From Cognatishimia sp. MH4019 (GTDB lineage: Bacteria; Pseudomonadota; Alphaproteobacteria; Rhodobacterales; Rhodobacteraceae): a stretch of DNA of 64,000 nt. Below are positions 7,691 through 17,595 of the stretch, piece by piece. Under the pieces are notes generated by a model, which was given only the letters and a program-made list of their open reading frames with translations, did not search any database and was not told the DNA's origin. Every line of letters starts with the position of its first letter. Within the stretch, counting starts at the first letter, position 1. The stretch spans positions 62,001 through 126,000 of the forward strand of contig NZ_JAHTBL010000008.1 of the NCBI RefSeq assembly GCF_020177595.1, in the 5' to 3' direction. The position numbers and the translations under genes are program-made.

Positions 7691-9183
7691 CACGCGGACA
7701 AATAAGCTGATATCGCCGCGCGCGCGCCATCTTTCCAGATCATCCGCAACCAGCGATCAAAGGCTTGGGCAAAGCGATGATCATGGGCAAGATCGCCGTA
7801 GAATTGTGTCTGCTGCAGCCACGCGTTCGGGTTGGATTTCGCCGCGAGGGCAGCAGATGTGAGATCATCCCAAACCGGATCATTGGCTTCAATCTGCTCT
7901 CCGGTCTCGCGCGTGCCTTCGCACATGCGCGCCCAGAATGCCTCGACCAGCGCCAAGCCGTCGATGGACGCACCAGCCGCCAAAGCATCTCGCAAGATCG
8001 GCAGCACAAAGCCTGGGTGTCGGGAAGAGCCGTCAAAGGCCACGCGCCGCGTCGTATCCCGGATCAGCGGATTGGCAAAACGGCCTTCGATCAGCGCAAG
8101 ATAATCCAGTGGGTCAACACCCTCCACGGCATCCACATGGGGCAGGATGCCGTCCGTTTCGACCTTATTGAAGAACGCAGCCACATCCGCATCGGCCATA
8201 CAATCGGCAATCGTGGCAATGCCCAAAACCTGGCCGACATTTGCAAGAACCTGATGCCCTGCGTTCAACATGCGGATCTTCATGTTCTCGTAGGCGTGCA
8301 CATTATCGGTGATGGTGACGCCAGCCTCCTCCCATGGGGGGCGCCCCGCGCAGAATCGGTCTTCCAGCACCCATTGGCGGTACTTCTCGTGGGTCACGGG
8401 GGCGGCGTCATCAATGCCCAATTGTTTGACGAAAGACAGCTCAGCGTCGCCCGTGGCCGGGACGATACAATCCACCATCGCGTTGGGAAAACAGGCCTCG
8501 CGGTCGATCCAATCTGCCAATTCCGGGTCGATCAGCTTGGCCAGACCGACAATGCTTTGGCGCAGCACAGCCCCATTGTTTTGCAGGTTGTCGCAGCATT
8601 GCCCGGTGAACGGCTTTATCCCGGCAGCCCGCCGCGCCGCATAGGCCGCAATCATCGCACCGAAGGCTGTAATCGGCTTTGCAGGATGATGCATATCGTG
8701 CTGGATGTCGGGATGATCTATGTCCAGTGCGCCGGTTTCGGTCTGGTAATACCCGCCCTCGGTCACGGTTAAAGAGACGATCCGGATCCGCGGGTCAGAC
8801 ATCGCTGTGATCAGCGCAGAATTACCAGGCTGAACCTCGATGAAGTCAATCATTGGGCCTGTGACCTCTACCGAGGTTCCTTTGGGATCAAGCTCAATCA
8901 GTGTCGTCAGACAGTCCTGCGCCAAAAGCCGTTCGCGCATCTTCGCATCACCCGACCGCACGCCAGCGCCGATAATCGCCCAATCATGTGCGAGGCCTTG
9001 CTCCATCAACTGGTGTAGATACCAGGCCTGATGGGCGCGGTGAAAATTGCCTAGACCGATATGCACAATGCCTGGGGTCAGTGCTGCATGGTCGTAACCC
9101 GGCACTTTGACGGTCGCCGGAAGCGTCCGCAGGGTTGCCTCGCTCAGCTTTGAGACGGCCGTATGTTCAGCCTGACCTGCCAT
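7690..9183 (-). CDS. mtlK: Mannitol 2-dehydrogenase
   Basis: 497-residue polyol-specific long-chain dehydrogenase that oxidises D-mannitol (and often D-arabinitol) to fructose (or xylulose) with NAD. The N-terminal nucleotide domain begins at the IVHIGLGNFHRAH segment (39-51). The catalytic K-x4-N-x2-H pattern is present as Lys302, Asn307 and His310. Length fits the Rhodobacter and Pseudomonas enzymes. The ATG at 9183 shares its A with the smoS TGA stop, so the TTG at 9195 inside smoS is rejected. Position five genes after a polyol-binding protein and next to a sorbitol dehydrogenase supports the assignment. Function by close family resemblance. Confidence 0.93.
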   Translation of the reverse strand: MAGQAEHTAVSKLSEATLRTLPATVKVPGYDHAALTPGIVHIGLGNFHRAHQAWYLHQLMEQGLAHDWAIIGAGVRSGDAKMRERLLAQDCLTTLIELDPKGTSVEVTGPMIDFIEVQPGNSALITAMSDPRIRIVSLTVTEGGYYQTETGALDIDHPDIQHDMHHPAKPITAFGAMIAAYAARRAAGIKPFTGQCCDNLQNNGAVLRQSIVGLAKLIDPELADWIDREACFPNAMVDCIVPATGDAELSFVKQLGIDDAAPVTHEKYRQWVLEDRFCAGRPPWEEAGVTITDNVHAYENMKIRMLNAGHQVLANVGQVLGIATIADCMADADVAAFFNKVETDGILPHVDAVEGVDPLDYLALIEGRFANPLIRDTTRRVAFDGSSRHPGFVLPILRDALAAGASIDGLALVEAFWARMCEGTRETGEQIEANDPVWDDLTSAALAAKSNPNAWLQQTQFYGDLAHDHRFAQAFDRWLRMIWKDGARAAISAYLSA

Positions 9184-9955
9184 CAGCTCATCCAATTCCC
9201 GCCATCGACATTGTAGGTCTGGGCCACGATGTAACGCGCCTCTTCAGAGGCCAGAAAGACCGCCATGCCGGTCAAGTCTTCTGCGGTGCCCATACGCCCA
9301 TAAGGCACCGCTGCCCCCACTTCGCGTTTCTTCTGGCCGGGCTCTTTGCCCTCGTATTTTGCAAAGAGCGCGTCCACATGATCCCAATGCTCGCCATCGA
9401 CGACACCGGGCGCGATGGCGTTGACGTTGATGCCATGCTTGATCAAATCCAGGCCTGCCGATTGGGTCAGGCTGATAATCGCGGCCTTGCTGGCGCAATA
9501 GACCGCAACCAAGCCTTCGCCTCTCCGTCCGGCCTGAGATGCCATGTTGATGATCCGCCCGCCATTGCCTTGCGCGATCATCTGCCGCGCCGCCGCCTGC
9601 ATCGTGAAAAGCGCCCCTTTGACGTTGATATCAAAGACGCGCTGATAGTCAGACGCGGTGATCTCCATCACAGGGGCTGCTGTGAAAATCGCGGCATTGT
9701 TGATCAGGATGTCGATCTGCCCAAAGGCCTCTACACCCGCTGCAATCCCGGCTTCAACGCTGGCTTGGTCGGTGACGTCCATTTTCACGGCAAGCGCGGC
9801 TGTACCGATCTCATGCGCCGCGACTTCGGCACGATCTGCGTCGATATCGGCAATCACCACTCGCGCGCCTTCGGCCACATAGGCCTTGGCGAAGGTCAGC
9901 CCGATCCCACGGGCGGCGCCCGTAATCAGCGCGGTTTTGCCTGCCAGCCTTTGCA

Positions 9956-9956
<1 letters not shown>
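9183..9956 (-). CDS. smoS: Sorbitol dehydrogenase, SDR family
   Basis: 257-residue classical short-chain dehydrogenase. The cofactor loop is GAARGIG (13-19), the Asn-Asn-Ala motif is at 86-88, and the catalytic residues are Ser140, Tyr153 and Lys157 (YCASK). Residue spacing and length fit the Rhodobacter polyol dehydrogenase SmoS, which oxidises D-glucitol to fructose and galactitol to tagatose. The ATG overlaps the smoK stop (TAATG at 9956) and the gene ends in the TGATG that starts mtlK. It acts in the cytosol on polyol imported by SmoEFGK. The exact substrate range is inferred from family and operon. Confidence 0.93.
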
Positions 9957-10960
<1,004 letters not shown>

Positions 10961-10972
10961 GTCTCTGGTCCT

Positions 10973-11803
10973 TTACTTCACGGCGCCGAATGTCAGGCCG
11001 CGCACAAGTTGCTTTTGGCTGAACCAGCCAAGAATGAGGATCGGCGCGATGGCCATGGTCGAGGCCGCGCTGAGCTTTGCGAAAAAGAGGCCTTCGGGGC
11101 TGGAATAGCTGGCAATGAACGCAGTCAGCGGGGCCGCATTGGCCGCCGTCAGGTTCAGCGTCCAGAACGCCTCGTTCCACGCGAGGATGAAGTTCAGCAG
11201 CACTGTCGAGGCGATGCCCGGGACCGCCATTGGGGTCAGCACGTAAAGGATTTCCTCCTTCAAGGTCGCGCCATCCATGCGGGCTGCTTCAAGGATCTCA
11301 CCAGGAATTTCCCTGAAATAGGTGTAGAGCATCCAGACGATGATCGGCAGGTTGATCAGCATCAGAACAACGATCAGACCACCACGGGTATCCAGCAGGT
11401 TGAACTCCACAAAGATCAGGCTGATCGGGTAAAGCACGCCGACAGCGGGCAGCATCTTGGTGGACAGCATCCACAGCAGGATGTCCTTGGTGCGCTTAGA
11501 GGGCACGAAAGCCATCGACCATGCCGCGGGGATCGCAATGAGGATGCCCAGCAAGGTCGAACCACCGGCCACAATAACCGAGTTCCACAAGAACTTCATA
11601 TAGTCCGAGCGTTCCTGCACGATGGCGTAATTCTCCAGCGTCCAGTCGAAGTTGAAGAACAGCGGCGGATCATTGATCGCCTGCGCTTCGGTTTTGAAGC
11701 TTGTCAGAATCGTCCAGAAAATCGGGAAGAAGATGATTAGCGCAATCGTCCACGCAGCAGCGCTGGTGATGATCTTGCGATTGGTCGTTACAGCACGGGC
11801 CAT
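10973..11803 (-). CDS. smoG: Polyol ABC transporter permease (MalG type)
   Basis: 276-residue inner-membrane permease with six predicted transmembrane segments. The EAA loop is visible in the EAARMDGATLKEEI segment, the coupling site for the ATPase. The C-terminal GLTFGAVK ending is typical of MalG-type subunits. It lies 12 bp after smoF and 12 bp before smoK on the minus strand. Together with SmoF it forms the channel for sorbitol/mannitol. Confidence 0.93.
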   Translation of the reverse strand: MARAVTTNRKIITSAAAWTIALIIFFPIFWTILTSFKTEAQAINDPPLFFNFDWTLENYAIVQERSDYMKFLWNSVIVAGGSTLLGILIAIPAAWSMAFVPSKRTKDILLWMLSTKMLPAVGVLYPISLIFVEFNLLDTRGGLIVVLMLINLPIIVWMLYTYFREIPGEILEAARMDGATLKEEILYVLTPMAVPGIASTVLLNFILAWNEAFWTLNLTAANAAPLTAFIASYSSPEGLFFAKLSAASTMAIAPILILGWFSQKQLVRGLTFGAVK

Positions 11804-11815
11804 GAGATCAGCTCC

Positions 11816-12694
11816 TCACGTGTCCAGATTTTTGCCGACGATGCGCATCAGGAAGATCGCAACGATATTGGCAAGGATGATGGCGTAGACACCGCCCGCA
11901 GACCCCAGCCCGATGTTTTGGCTGTCGATGACCCTCTGGAAGATCAGATAGGTCAGGGTGCGGGTGCCGAAAGCGCCGCCGGTGGTGACGAAAATTTCTG
12001 CGAAAATCGACAGAAGAAAGATCGTCTGAATTAGGATCACGATGGTGATTGCGCGCGACAGATGCGGCAGCACGATGAACCAGAACCGCTTGAGGGCAGG
12101 GGCGCCATCCATCTCTGCGGCCTCCAACTGTTCGCTGTCCAGCGACTGGATCGCGGTCAGCAGGATCAGCGTTGCAAAGGGCAGCCACTGCCACGAGACG
12201 ATCATGATGACCGAGCTGAGCGAGGCATCCGACAGCCACGAGACGGGCGCGGCCCCGAAAAAACGCCAGATATGGGCAAAGATGCCGTTCACCGGGTCCA
12301 TCAGCATGTTTTTCCATACGAGGGCCGAAACGGTTGGCATCACGAAGAACGGAGCGATGACAAGGATACGAACAACGCCTTGGCCCCAGATCGGCTGATC
12401 CAGCAGCATCGCCAGAAGGATACCGAGAACGACCGTGATGATCAAAACACCGCCCACCATGATCAGGGTGGTCTGCACGCTGGGCCAGAACGAGCTGGAC
12501 GACAAAAAGCGCGCGTAGTTGTCAAACCCGACCCAATCCAGGCCACGCTCAATACTGTCACCACGTAAGGGCAGGTATTTGGTGAACGAGAACCACAGCG
12601 TCATCGTCAGTGGCACCAGCATCCATCCAAGGAGCAAGACCACGGCGGGCGCCATCATGATGCGGGCGGCTGAGCGAGATGCTTTGGTTGCCAT
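11816..12694 (-). CDS. smoF: Polyol ABC transporter permease (MalF type)
   Basis: 292-residue inner-membrane permease. The first transmembrane segment is near residues 13-33 (MMAPAVVLLLGWMLVP), and the EAA-type loop is EAAEMDGAPALKRF. It is the first permease after smoE, separated by 113 bp that contain an RNA hairpin (12769-12795). It forms the translocation pore with SmoG. Assigned to smoF by position and family. Confidence 0.93.
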   Translation of the reverse strand: MATKASRSAARIMMAPAVVLLLGWMLVPLTMTLWFSFTKYLPLRGDSIERGLDWVGFDNYARFLSSSSFWPSVQTTLIMVGGVLIITVVLGILLAMLLDQPIWGQGVVRILVIAPFFVMPTVSALVWKNMLMDPVNGIFAHIWRFFGAAPVSWLSDASLSSVIMIVSWQWLPFATLILLTAIQSLDSEQLEAAEMDGAPALKRFWFIVLPHLSRAITIVILIQTIFLLSIFAEIFVTTGGAFGTRTLTYLIFQRVIDSQNIGLGSAGGVYAIILANIVAIFLMRIVGKNLDT

Positions 12695-12768
12695 TGGATA
12701 TACCTCGTTCGTAGACGGGGGCGCCGTCTGGGTACGTTATGGAACGGTGCGAAATTTGAAAGGGGGGC

Positions 12769-12795
12769 TCACGGGCAGCACAAGGCCGCCCGTGA
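12769..12795 (-). promoter_or_regulatory. RNA hairpin between smoE and smoF
   Basis: Perfect 8-bp inverted repeat (TCACGGGC, 11-nt loop, GCCCGTGA) just downstream of smoE. There is no T-run, so it is more likely a 3'-end stabiliser or partial terminator that raises binding-protein mRNA over permease mRNA. Confidence 0.6.
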
Positions 12796-12807
12796 AACCA
12801 GTGCGAT

Positions 12808-14121
12808 TTAGCGGTAACCTGCGGCTTCCATCGCTTCGTTGGTGATCGCCTGAGCTTTTTCAAGCGCTTCCTCGATGCTCTGCTGACCTGCATATGCGGC
12901 CGAGAACTCCTGGCTCACTTCGGTCGCGATACCCGCAAACTCGGGGATCGCTGCGAACTGAATGCCGACATAGGGGCTTGGCTCGACAGTGGAGTCCGTG
13001 GGATCGGCCGACAGGATCGAGTCCAGTGTCATCTGTGCGAAAGGCACGGCCTGATAGTCAGGGTTCTCGTAAAGCGAGGTGCGTGCGCCCGGAGGCACGT
13101 TGGCCCAGCCTTCGTTCGCTGCAACCAGCTCGATATAGTCCTTGGATGTGGCCCATTCGATGAACTGCTTGGCTTCGGCTTCCTGCTGGGTGCCCGCCGG
13201 GATCGCCAAGGCCCATGCCCACAACCAGTTGGAGCGTTTGCCCAAACCATTGTCAGGTGCCAGTGCAAAGCTCACGCTGTCTGCAACGGTCGAGTCGTCG
13301 CCGGTCACAAAGGATGCAGCTACTGTGGCGTCGATCCACATGCCGCATTTGCCCTGATTGAACAGCGACAGGTTCTCGTTAAAGCCGTTGGTCGCGTAAC
13401 CCGAAGGGCCGGACTCGTCCATCATGCCTTTGTAGAAGTTGAGCGTATTGGCCCAAGCTTCGGTGTCGAACTGTGCGTTCCAGTCCATGTCGAACCAGCG
13501 TGCACCGAACGAGTTGGACATTGCCGTAATGAATGCGCCGCCTTCACCCCAACCGGCTTTGCCGCGCAGGCAGATGCCATTGATGTCGTTATCGCGGTCA
13601 GTCATGGCAGCGGCTGCTTCGCGGATGAACTCCCATGTCGGCGCGTCTGGCATCTCAAGGCCAGCGGCTTCCATCAGGTCCGTGCGATACATCACCATCG
13701 AGCTTTCGCCGTAGAACGGTGCCGCATAAAGCGTGCCGTCATGGGACAGACCACCGGCCATTGCAGGCAGGATGTCGTCCACGTCATATTCAGCCGACAG
13801 ATCGTCCAGTGGGACCAGCCACTCGTTGGCACCCCAGATCGGCGTTTCATACATGCCGATGGTCATGATGTCGAAAGCACCGCCTTTTGTGGTGATGTCT
13901 GTCGTCACGCGCTGACGCAGTACATTCTCTTCCAGTGTAACCCATTCAACCGCAATGCCGGTCTGTTCGGTGAACGTGTCCGTGTAGCCCTGCATACGGA
14001 TCATGTCGCCATTATTGACGGTGGCAATGGTGATGGTCTTGCTGTGGCTTTCGGCGAATACACCGCTTGTGGCAACCAACGTCATCGCTGTGGCCGCACA
14101 AAGTGTGGTCCTCAAAGACAT
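12808..14121 (-). CDS. smoE: Polyol ABC transporter substrate-binding protein
   Basis: 437-residue periplasmic binding protein of the extracellular solute-binding family 1 (MalE-like). The N-terminal signal peptide MSLRTTLCAATAMTLVATSG with a probable cut after VFA leaves a mature protein beginning ESHS. Aromatic-rich binding segments (WGEGGAF, SNWLWAWAL) fit polyol recognition. It is the first gene of the operon and is preceded by the palindromic operator at 14191-14204. A hairpin follows it. Substrate sorbitol/mannitol is inferred from smoS and mtlK in the same operon. Confidence 0.93.
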   Translation of the reverse strand: MSLRTTLCAATAMTLVATSGVFAESHSKTITIATVNNGDMIRMQGYTDTFTEQTGIAVEWVTLEENVLRQRVTTDITTKGGAFDIMTIGMYETPIWGANEWLVPLDDLSAEYDVDDILPAMAGGLSHDGTLYAAPFYGESSMVMYRTDLMEAAGLEMPDAPTWEFIREAAAAMTDRDNDINGICLRGKAGWGEGGAFITAMSNSFGARWFDMDWNAQFDTEAWANTLNFYKGMMDESGPSGYATNGFNENLSLFNQGKCGMWIDATVAASFVTGDDSTVADSVSFALAPDNGLGKRSNWLWAWALAIPAGTQQEAEAKQFIEWATSKDYIELVAANEGWANVPPGARTSLYENPDYQAVPFAQMTLDSILSADPTDSTVEPSPYVGIQFAAIPEFAGIATEVSQEFSAAYAGQQSIEEALEKAQAITNEAMEAAGYR

Positions 14122-14190
14122 CCGAGTTCCTCCCTATTGGATGTGATGCACGCACGCTAATCGGCGGGGCCACGCGCCGTCAATAAAAAA

Positions 14191-14204
14191 TTTACGCGCG
14201 TAAA
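14191..14204. promoter_or_regulatory. Palindromic LacI-type operator for the smo operon
   Basis: Perfect 14-bp palindrome TTTACGCGCGTAAA between the LacI-type gene and smoE, with a central CG step as in LacI-family operators and AT-rich flanks. It lies 70-83 bp upstream of the smoE start. The obvious ligand is the regulator encoded directly upstream. Confidence 0.7.
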
Positions 14205-14215
14205 ATAATTTGAGC

Positions 14216-15241
14216 TTAAGCTGAGTCTCTCATGATCAGCTTGCCCTCCAATCTCGTGCTTTCCCAAGGCTTTACCGTGCCTTCGATTGCCGTAAAAAGG
14301 GTTTCGGCAGCGGTTTGGGAAACCGCATCATAGTCATGCGAAATGGTTGTCAGCGGAGGGCAGGTATAGCGCGAATGCGGGTGACCGTCCTGTCCCGCAA
14401 CACGAATCGTGCACTCCGGACCGCGCCCGACATGGATGCCCTGCTCGTAGCAGGCCGTCAGCAATCCAATTGCCAGACGGTCGTTTGAGCACAGAATGGT
14501 ATTGGTCGAAAAGCGGCCGCTTTTCAAAGCGTCATGCCCGCCAAGACGTCCAATCTCTTCGATGTCCCAACCTTCCCCTTCGACCGAGATAACATGCGGT
14601 TCAAATCCATAGACTTTCATCGCATCCAGATAGCTTTGTCGTCTGCGATGCGCATTCGGATTGGCCGGTGTCTTCATCTCGAAAAAGCAGGGTGGCTCCC
14701 CGGTTCGGCACAGATAATCGGTGATATGCGATGTGAACTGAAAGTTGTCAGAGCCTACAAAAGCTAGGCCGATTTGATCCACACTGCTGTCAAAAATCAA
14801 GGTCGGCACGTCTGCGCAGAACTTCTCAAGCCCCCGCAAATTAGAGGCCCGCCCCAGCGGCGCCAAAAGCACCCCAGCGGGCTTCAGCGAGCGGAGCGTT
14901 TCAAGAACCTCCACCTCCATCGCCGTATCTCCGTGGGAACTGAACAGCGTCGGACGGTAGCCTTCCGCGACACATCTTTGCTCAAGGCTGCGCGCAATCT
15001 CGGCAAAATAAGGGTCAGTCAGAAGCGGCACCACAATTCCGATCGTCTTGGTCAGCTTCCGGTTCTGGTTCATCGCGTAGATATTGGGCCGGTAGTCATG
15101 CGCCTCCAAGGCGGCTTCGATCTTGGTGCGGGTGCGCTCCCTTACGCTTTCGGGTGCATTGAAGTACTTGGACAATGTGGGTCGAGAGACGCCGCTCACG
15201 CGGGCAAACTCGTCCATGTTCCGAATTTTGATGCCCGCCAT
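14216..15241 (-). CDS. LacI-family regulator of the polyol operon
   Basis: 341 residues with an N-terminal LacI helix-turn-helix that is somewhat atypical (MDEFARVSGVSRPTLSKYFN, about residues 9-28) and a hinge near YRPN. A periplasmic-binding-protein-like sensor domain runs from about residue 65 to the end. The gene is directly upstream of smoE in the same direction, with the palindrome at 14191-14204 between them. It probably represses or activates smoE-mtlK according to polyol or a derived sugar. A ligand cannot be deduced from sequence. Confidence 0.9.
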   Translation of the reverse strand: MAGIKIRNMDEFARVSGVSRPTLSKYFNAPESVRERTRTKIEAALEAHDYRPNIYAMNQNRKLTKTIGIVVPLLTDPYFAEIARSLEQRCVAEGYRPTLFSSHGDTAMEVEVLETLRSLKPAGVLLAPLGRASNLRGLEKFCADVPTLIFDSSVDQIGLAFVGSDNFQFTSHITDYLCRTGEPPCFFEMKTPANPNAHRRRQSYLDAMKVYGFEPHVISVEGEGWDIEEIGRLGGHDALKSGRFSTNTILCSNDRLAIGLLTACYEQGIHVGRGPECTIRVAGQDGHPHSRYTCPPLTTISHDYDAVSQTAAETLFTAIEGTVKPWESTRLEGKLIMRDSA

Positions 15242-15384
15242 ATGTCACTGCCTTCTCATATGAGCTTCCGTAAAGATCGAAAACTTTCCTAGGCAAAGCA
15301 TTTCTTGTCGCGCGTCAGAAATCAACCTTTCAAGAATACACGGCACCGATCCAATACGTATGGGCCGCAGGTTTTGCCCTTTTG

Positions 15385-16638
15385 CTAAGCGTCTTGCGCG
15401 GCGAGGATCGCGGCTCCGATAGCCGCTTCGGTCTGCGGTGCGATCTGGAAGGACACGTCAATCATCCGCTCTCGGATGGCCAGCCAAGCTGGGTTCTTCA
15501 CCCCACCGCCTGCTGTATAGACCCGCGTAATATCGGGCGCGCCGCGCGCCTTTAGCGCCTTGTAGCATTGCGCCTCAATCCGGGTGATCCCCTCCAAAAG
15601 CCCATGCAGAAACAGCACGTCACTGTCCGGGCGCGGGGTCAACCTCGGCTCCAGCGCGGGATCATTCACCGGAAAGCGCTCGCCGGGGCGGGGCAGGGGG
15701 TAGTAATCCAACCCGCTCGATTGCGCCGGGTCGATTTGCGCGCTGAGACTGGCCAAATCTTCCAACTCGAACAGCGCCAAAAGGGCCCCTCCGCCCGTAT
15801 TTGAGGCCCCGCCGACAAGCCATGCATCACCTAGCCGGTGGCTGTATATTCCGTGGGCCGCATCAACAATCCGCACATCGCTCAGCAACTTGATCGCAAG
15901 CGTCGTCCCAAGCGAGGTCACAACCTCGCCGATCTCAGACGCACCTGTCGCCAGAAATGCCGCGATACTGTCGGTTGTGCCTGCACAGAACAGTAACGAC
16001 GGCGTAAAGCCGAACTGCGCCACAGCGTCCGCGCTCACCTGTGCCAGCGGCGTGCCAACCGGATGCACCTCCGGCAGCAGATGCGTGTTGACTGGCGTCC
16101 TGTTAATCCAATCAGGCCAGCGCCGCGCGACCACATCATAGCCCGTTTTCAGGCTGTTATTCTCATCCGATAGCCCCGCTTTGCCGGTCAACTTCGCCAG
16201 AATGAAATCCGCCTGATGGCACATATGCGCCGCGCGCTGGGCGGTATCCAACCCTTGCAACCGCAACAACCGCGCCAGCGCCGAGGAGGCCCCGCGGGTA
16301 ATATCCCCATCTGGCGCGTGTTGCGCGATCTGAGCCGCCTCCTCGTCGAACCCGCCAGAGAAATACATCAATGGGTCCGTCACCGGCGTCAGATCGGCAT
16401 CCACCAACACCATTGTGCCGGACGTCCCGTCAATCGCGGCGCGCTCAATCGCCGCCATTCGGTCCGTGCCAATTTCCGCCCGCAGCGCGTCCAGCCCTTC
16501 GACAACCGCATGCCACCAGCCCATCGCACTGTCATCGGGGTAGCCCCCGCGCGTCATCGCGATCACCTGATGATCAGCGTCAATCACCGCACAGCGAATG
16601 CCCGAGGTGCCCAGATCAATGCCAAGCGACAGGCTCAT
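15385..16638 (-). CDS. FGGY-family carbohydrate kinase (xylulokinase-like)
   Basis: 417-residue sugar kinase of the FGGY family. The N-terminal ATPase motif is GIDLGTSGIR (residues 6-15); a second phosphate motif GTTDSIAAF and the C-terminal adenosine motif TAGGGVKNPAW are present. It is shorter than typical xylulokinase (about 480-500). The start ATG at 16638 overlaps the stop of the preceding aldolase gene (ATGA). A longer frame to 16770 only reads through that aldolase gene. It is last in a lactonase-HAD-aldolase-kinase operon, so it probably makes the phosphorylated substrate for an aldolase. Candidates are a ketose or a sugar acid; the true substrate is unknown. Confidence 0.88.
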   Translation of the reverse strand: MSLSLGIDLGTSGIRCAVIDADHQVIAMTRGGYPDDSAMGWWHAVVEGLDALRAEIGTDRMAAIERAAIDGTSGTMVLVDADLTPVTDPLMYFSGGFDEEAAQIAQHAPDGDITRGASSALARLLRLQGLDTAQRAAHMCHQADFILAKLTGKAGLSDENNSLKTGYDVVARRWPDWINRTPVNTHLLPEVHPVGTPLAQVSADAVAQFGFTPSLLFCAGTTDSIAAFLATGASEIGEVVTSLGTTLAIKLLSDVRIVDAAHGIYSHRLGDAWLVGGASNTGGGALLALFELEDLASLSAQIDPAQSSGLDYYPLPRPGERFPVNDPALEPRLTPRPDSDVLFLHGLLEGITRIEAQCYKALKARGAPDITRVYTAGGGVKNPAWLAIRERMIDVSFQIAPQTEAAIGAAILAAQDA

Positions 16639-17591
16639 GGTATTGCTTTCTCCGCCAATGCTTGACGGTACTTCTCTGCATCCCAGTTCAGCAATTCTGC
16701 TTCGGCAGCCATGCCAATGGGCTCTGGAGTCCAGTCTTCCGGCACGCGCGAAAGCACATCCATCAGACATTGCAACATCGCCCGCTGAGACGTCGTCGCA
16801 TCCGCACGCAAAGCCGCCCCATCTTCGGTGAGGAAGGCGGGCGCGTCAGGGCTGGTCGGTAACGCAGCGCCCAGAAACACGACGTGATCCGGGTAGTAAG
16901 ATCCGGCCAATGCCAGTTCCCTCAGCTGCGCGTTTGTCGCCAAAGGCGTTGCTTCGGGCATCCATTCATAGCCTTCCGGTGCTGCACGTTCTGGCACCGC
17001 AGCGGCCGATATCAGAACCGGCATTTCCAGCCGCGCCTCGACCTCTTTGATCAATGCCGCGACGTCCTCGACTGTATCACCCGCACAAACAAGGCCATGA
17101 TTTTCTAGGATAATCACCTGCGTCTCCGCGTGTAAACGCTCCGCAATTGCACCTGTCAAAGGCACACCCGGCTTGTGATAAGGCACAAAGATCACCGGCA
17201 GCCCAGCCAGTTTTTCCGCCGCCACAGCACGGCCCTCTGGGCTGATCGCATGCACCAATGTCGGCACCGAATGGGTATGCGCAACGACGGACCAATCGAG
17301 CAGCGCGTGAAATGTTGTCTCAATCGACGGGCGCAGCGTGTTGGCCGGATCAATCACAGTCGCCTTGCAGGTCCCGTCGCCTGCCCCAAACGCCTCCGCC
17401 TTGGCCTTTTCGCGGTCTACTGCCACAAAGATCGGCTTCACCTCCGCGTCCGCCAGCTCTGTACCGGACGCTTTGATCCACATCACTTCCCCTTCCTTGA
17501 TCGAGGTGTTGCCGCCGGGCCCTTGCACTTGCAAAGGGTCTTGGCCAAGGCGCGCAGACAGCGTGCGGAAGGCGGGGGACAGGTCGGTCAT
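16635..17591 (-). CDS. Class II aldolase/adducin-family protein, RhaD-like
   Basis: 318 residues. Zinc ligands and the acid/base glutamate are visible: Glu91, His105 and His107 (AHTHS) and His165 (ENHGLV). The GPGGNTSIK and IKASGTELADA segments resemble the aldolase half of the bifunctional rhamnulose-1-phosphate aldolase/dehydrogenase, but the dehydrogenase half is absent. It would cleave a phosphorylated ketose or related compound to a two- or three-carbon aldehyde and a phosphate ester. It overlaps the FGGY kinase gene by 4 bp and follows the HAD gene after 4 bp, so kinase and aldolase probably work in sequence. The 318-residue length includes an extra C-terminal region of about 100 residues. 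Confidence 0.85.
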   Translation of the reverse strand: MTDLSPAFRTLSARLGQDPLQVQGPGGNTSIKEGEVMWIKASGTELADAEVKPIFVAVDREKAKAEAFGAGDGTCKATVIDPANTLRPSIETTFHALLDWSVVAHTHSVPTLVHAISPEGRAVAAEKLAGLPVIFVPYHKPGVPLTGAIAERLHAETQVIILENHGLVCAGDTVEDVAALIKEVEARLEMPVLISAAAVPERAAPEGYEWMPEATPLATNAQLRELALAGSYYPDHVVFLGAALPTSPDAPAFLTEDGAALRADATTSQRAMLQCLMDVLSRVPEDWTPEPIGMAAEAELLNWDAEKYRQALAEKAIP

Positions 17592-17595
17592 CAGA

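Noticed and set aside
7765-8772. Long plus-strand frame (335 codons) opposite mtlK
   Set aside because: It lies entirely antisense to a gene with full dehydrogenase motifs and shows no recognisable domain; typical of high-GC shadow frames.
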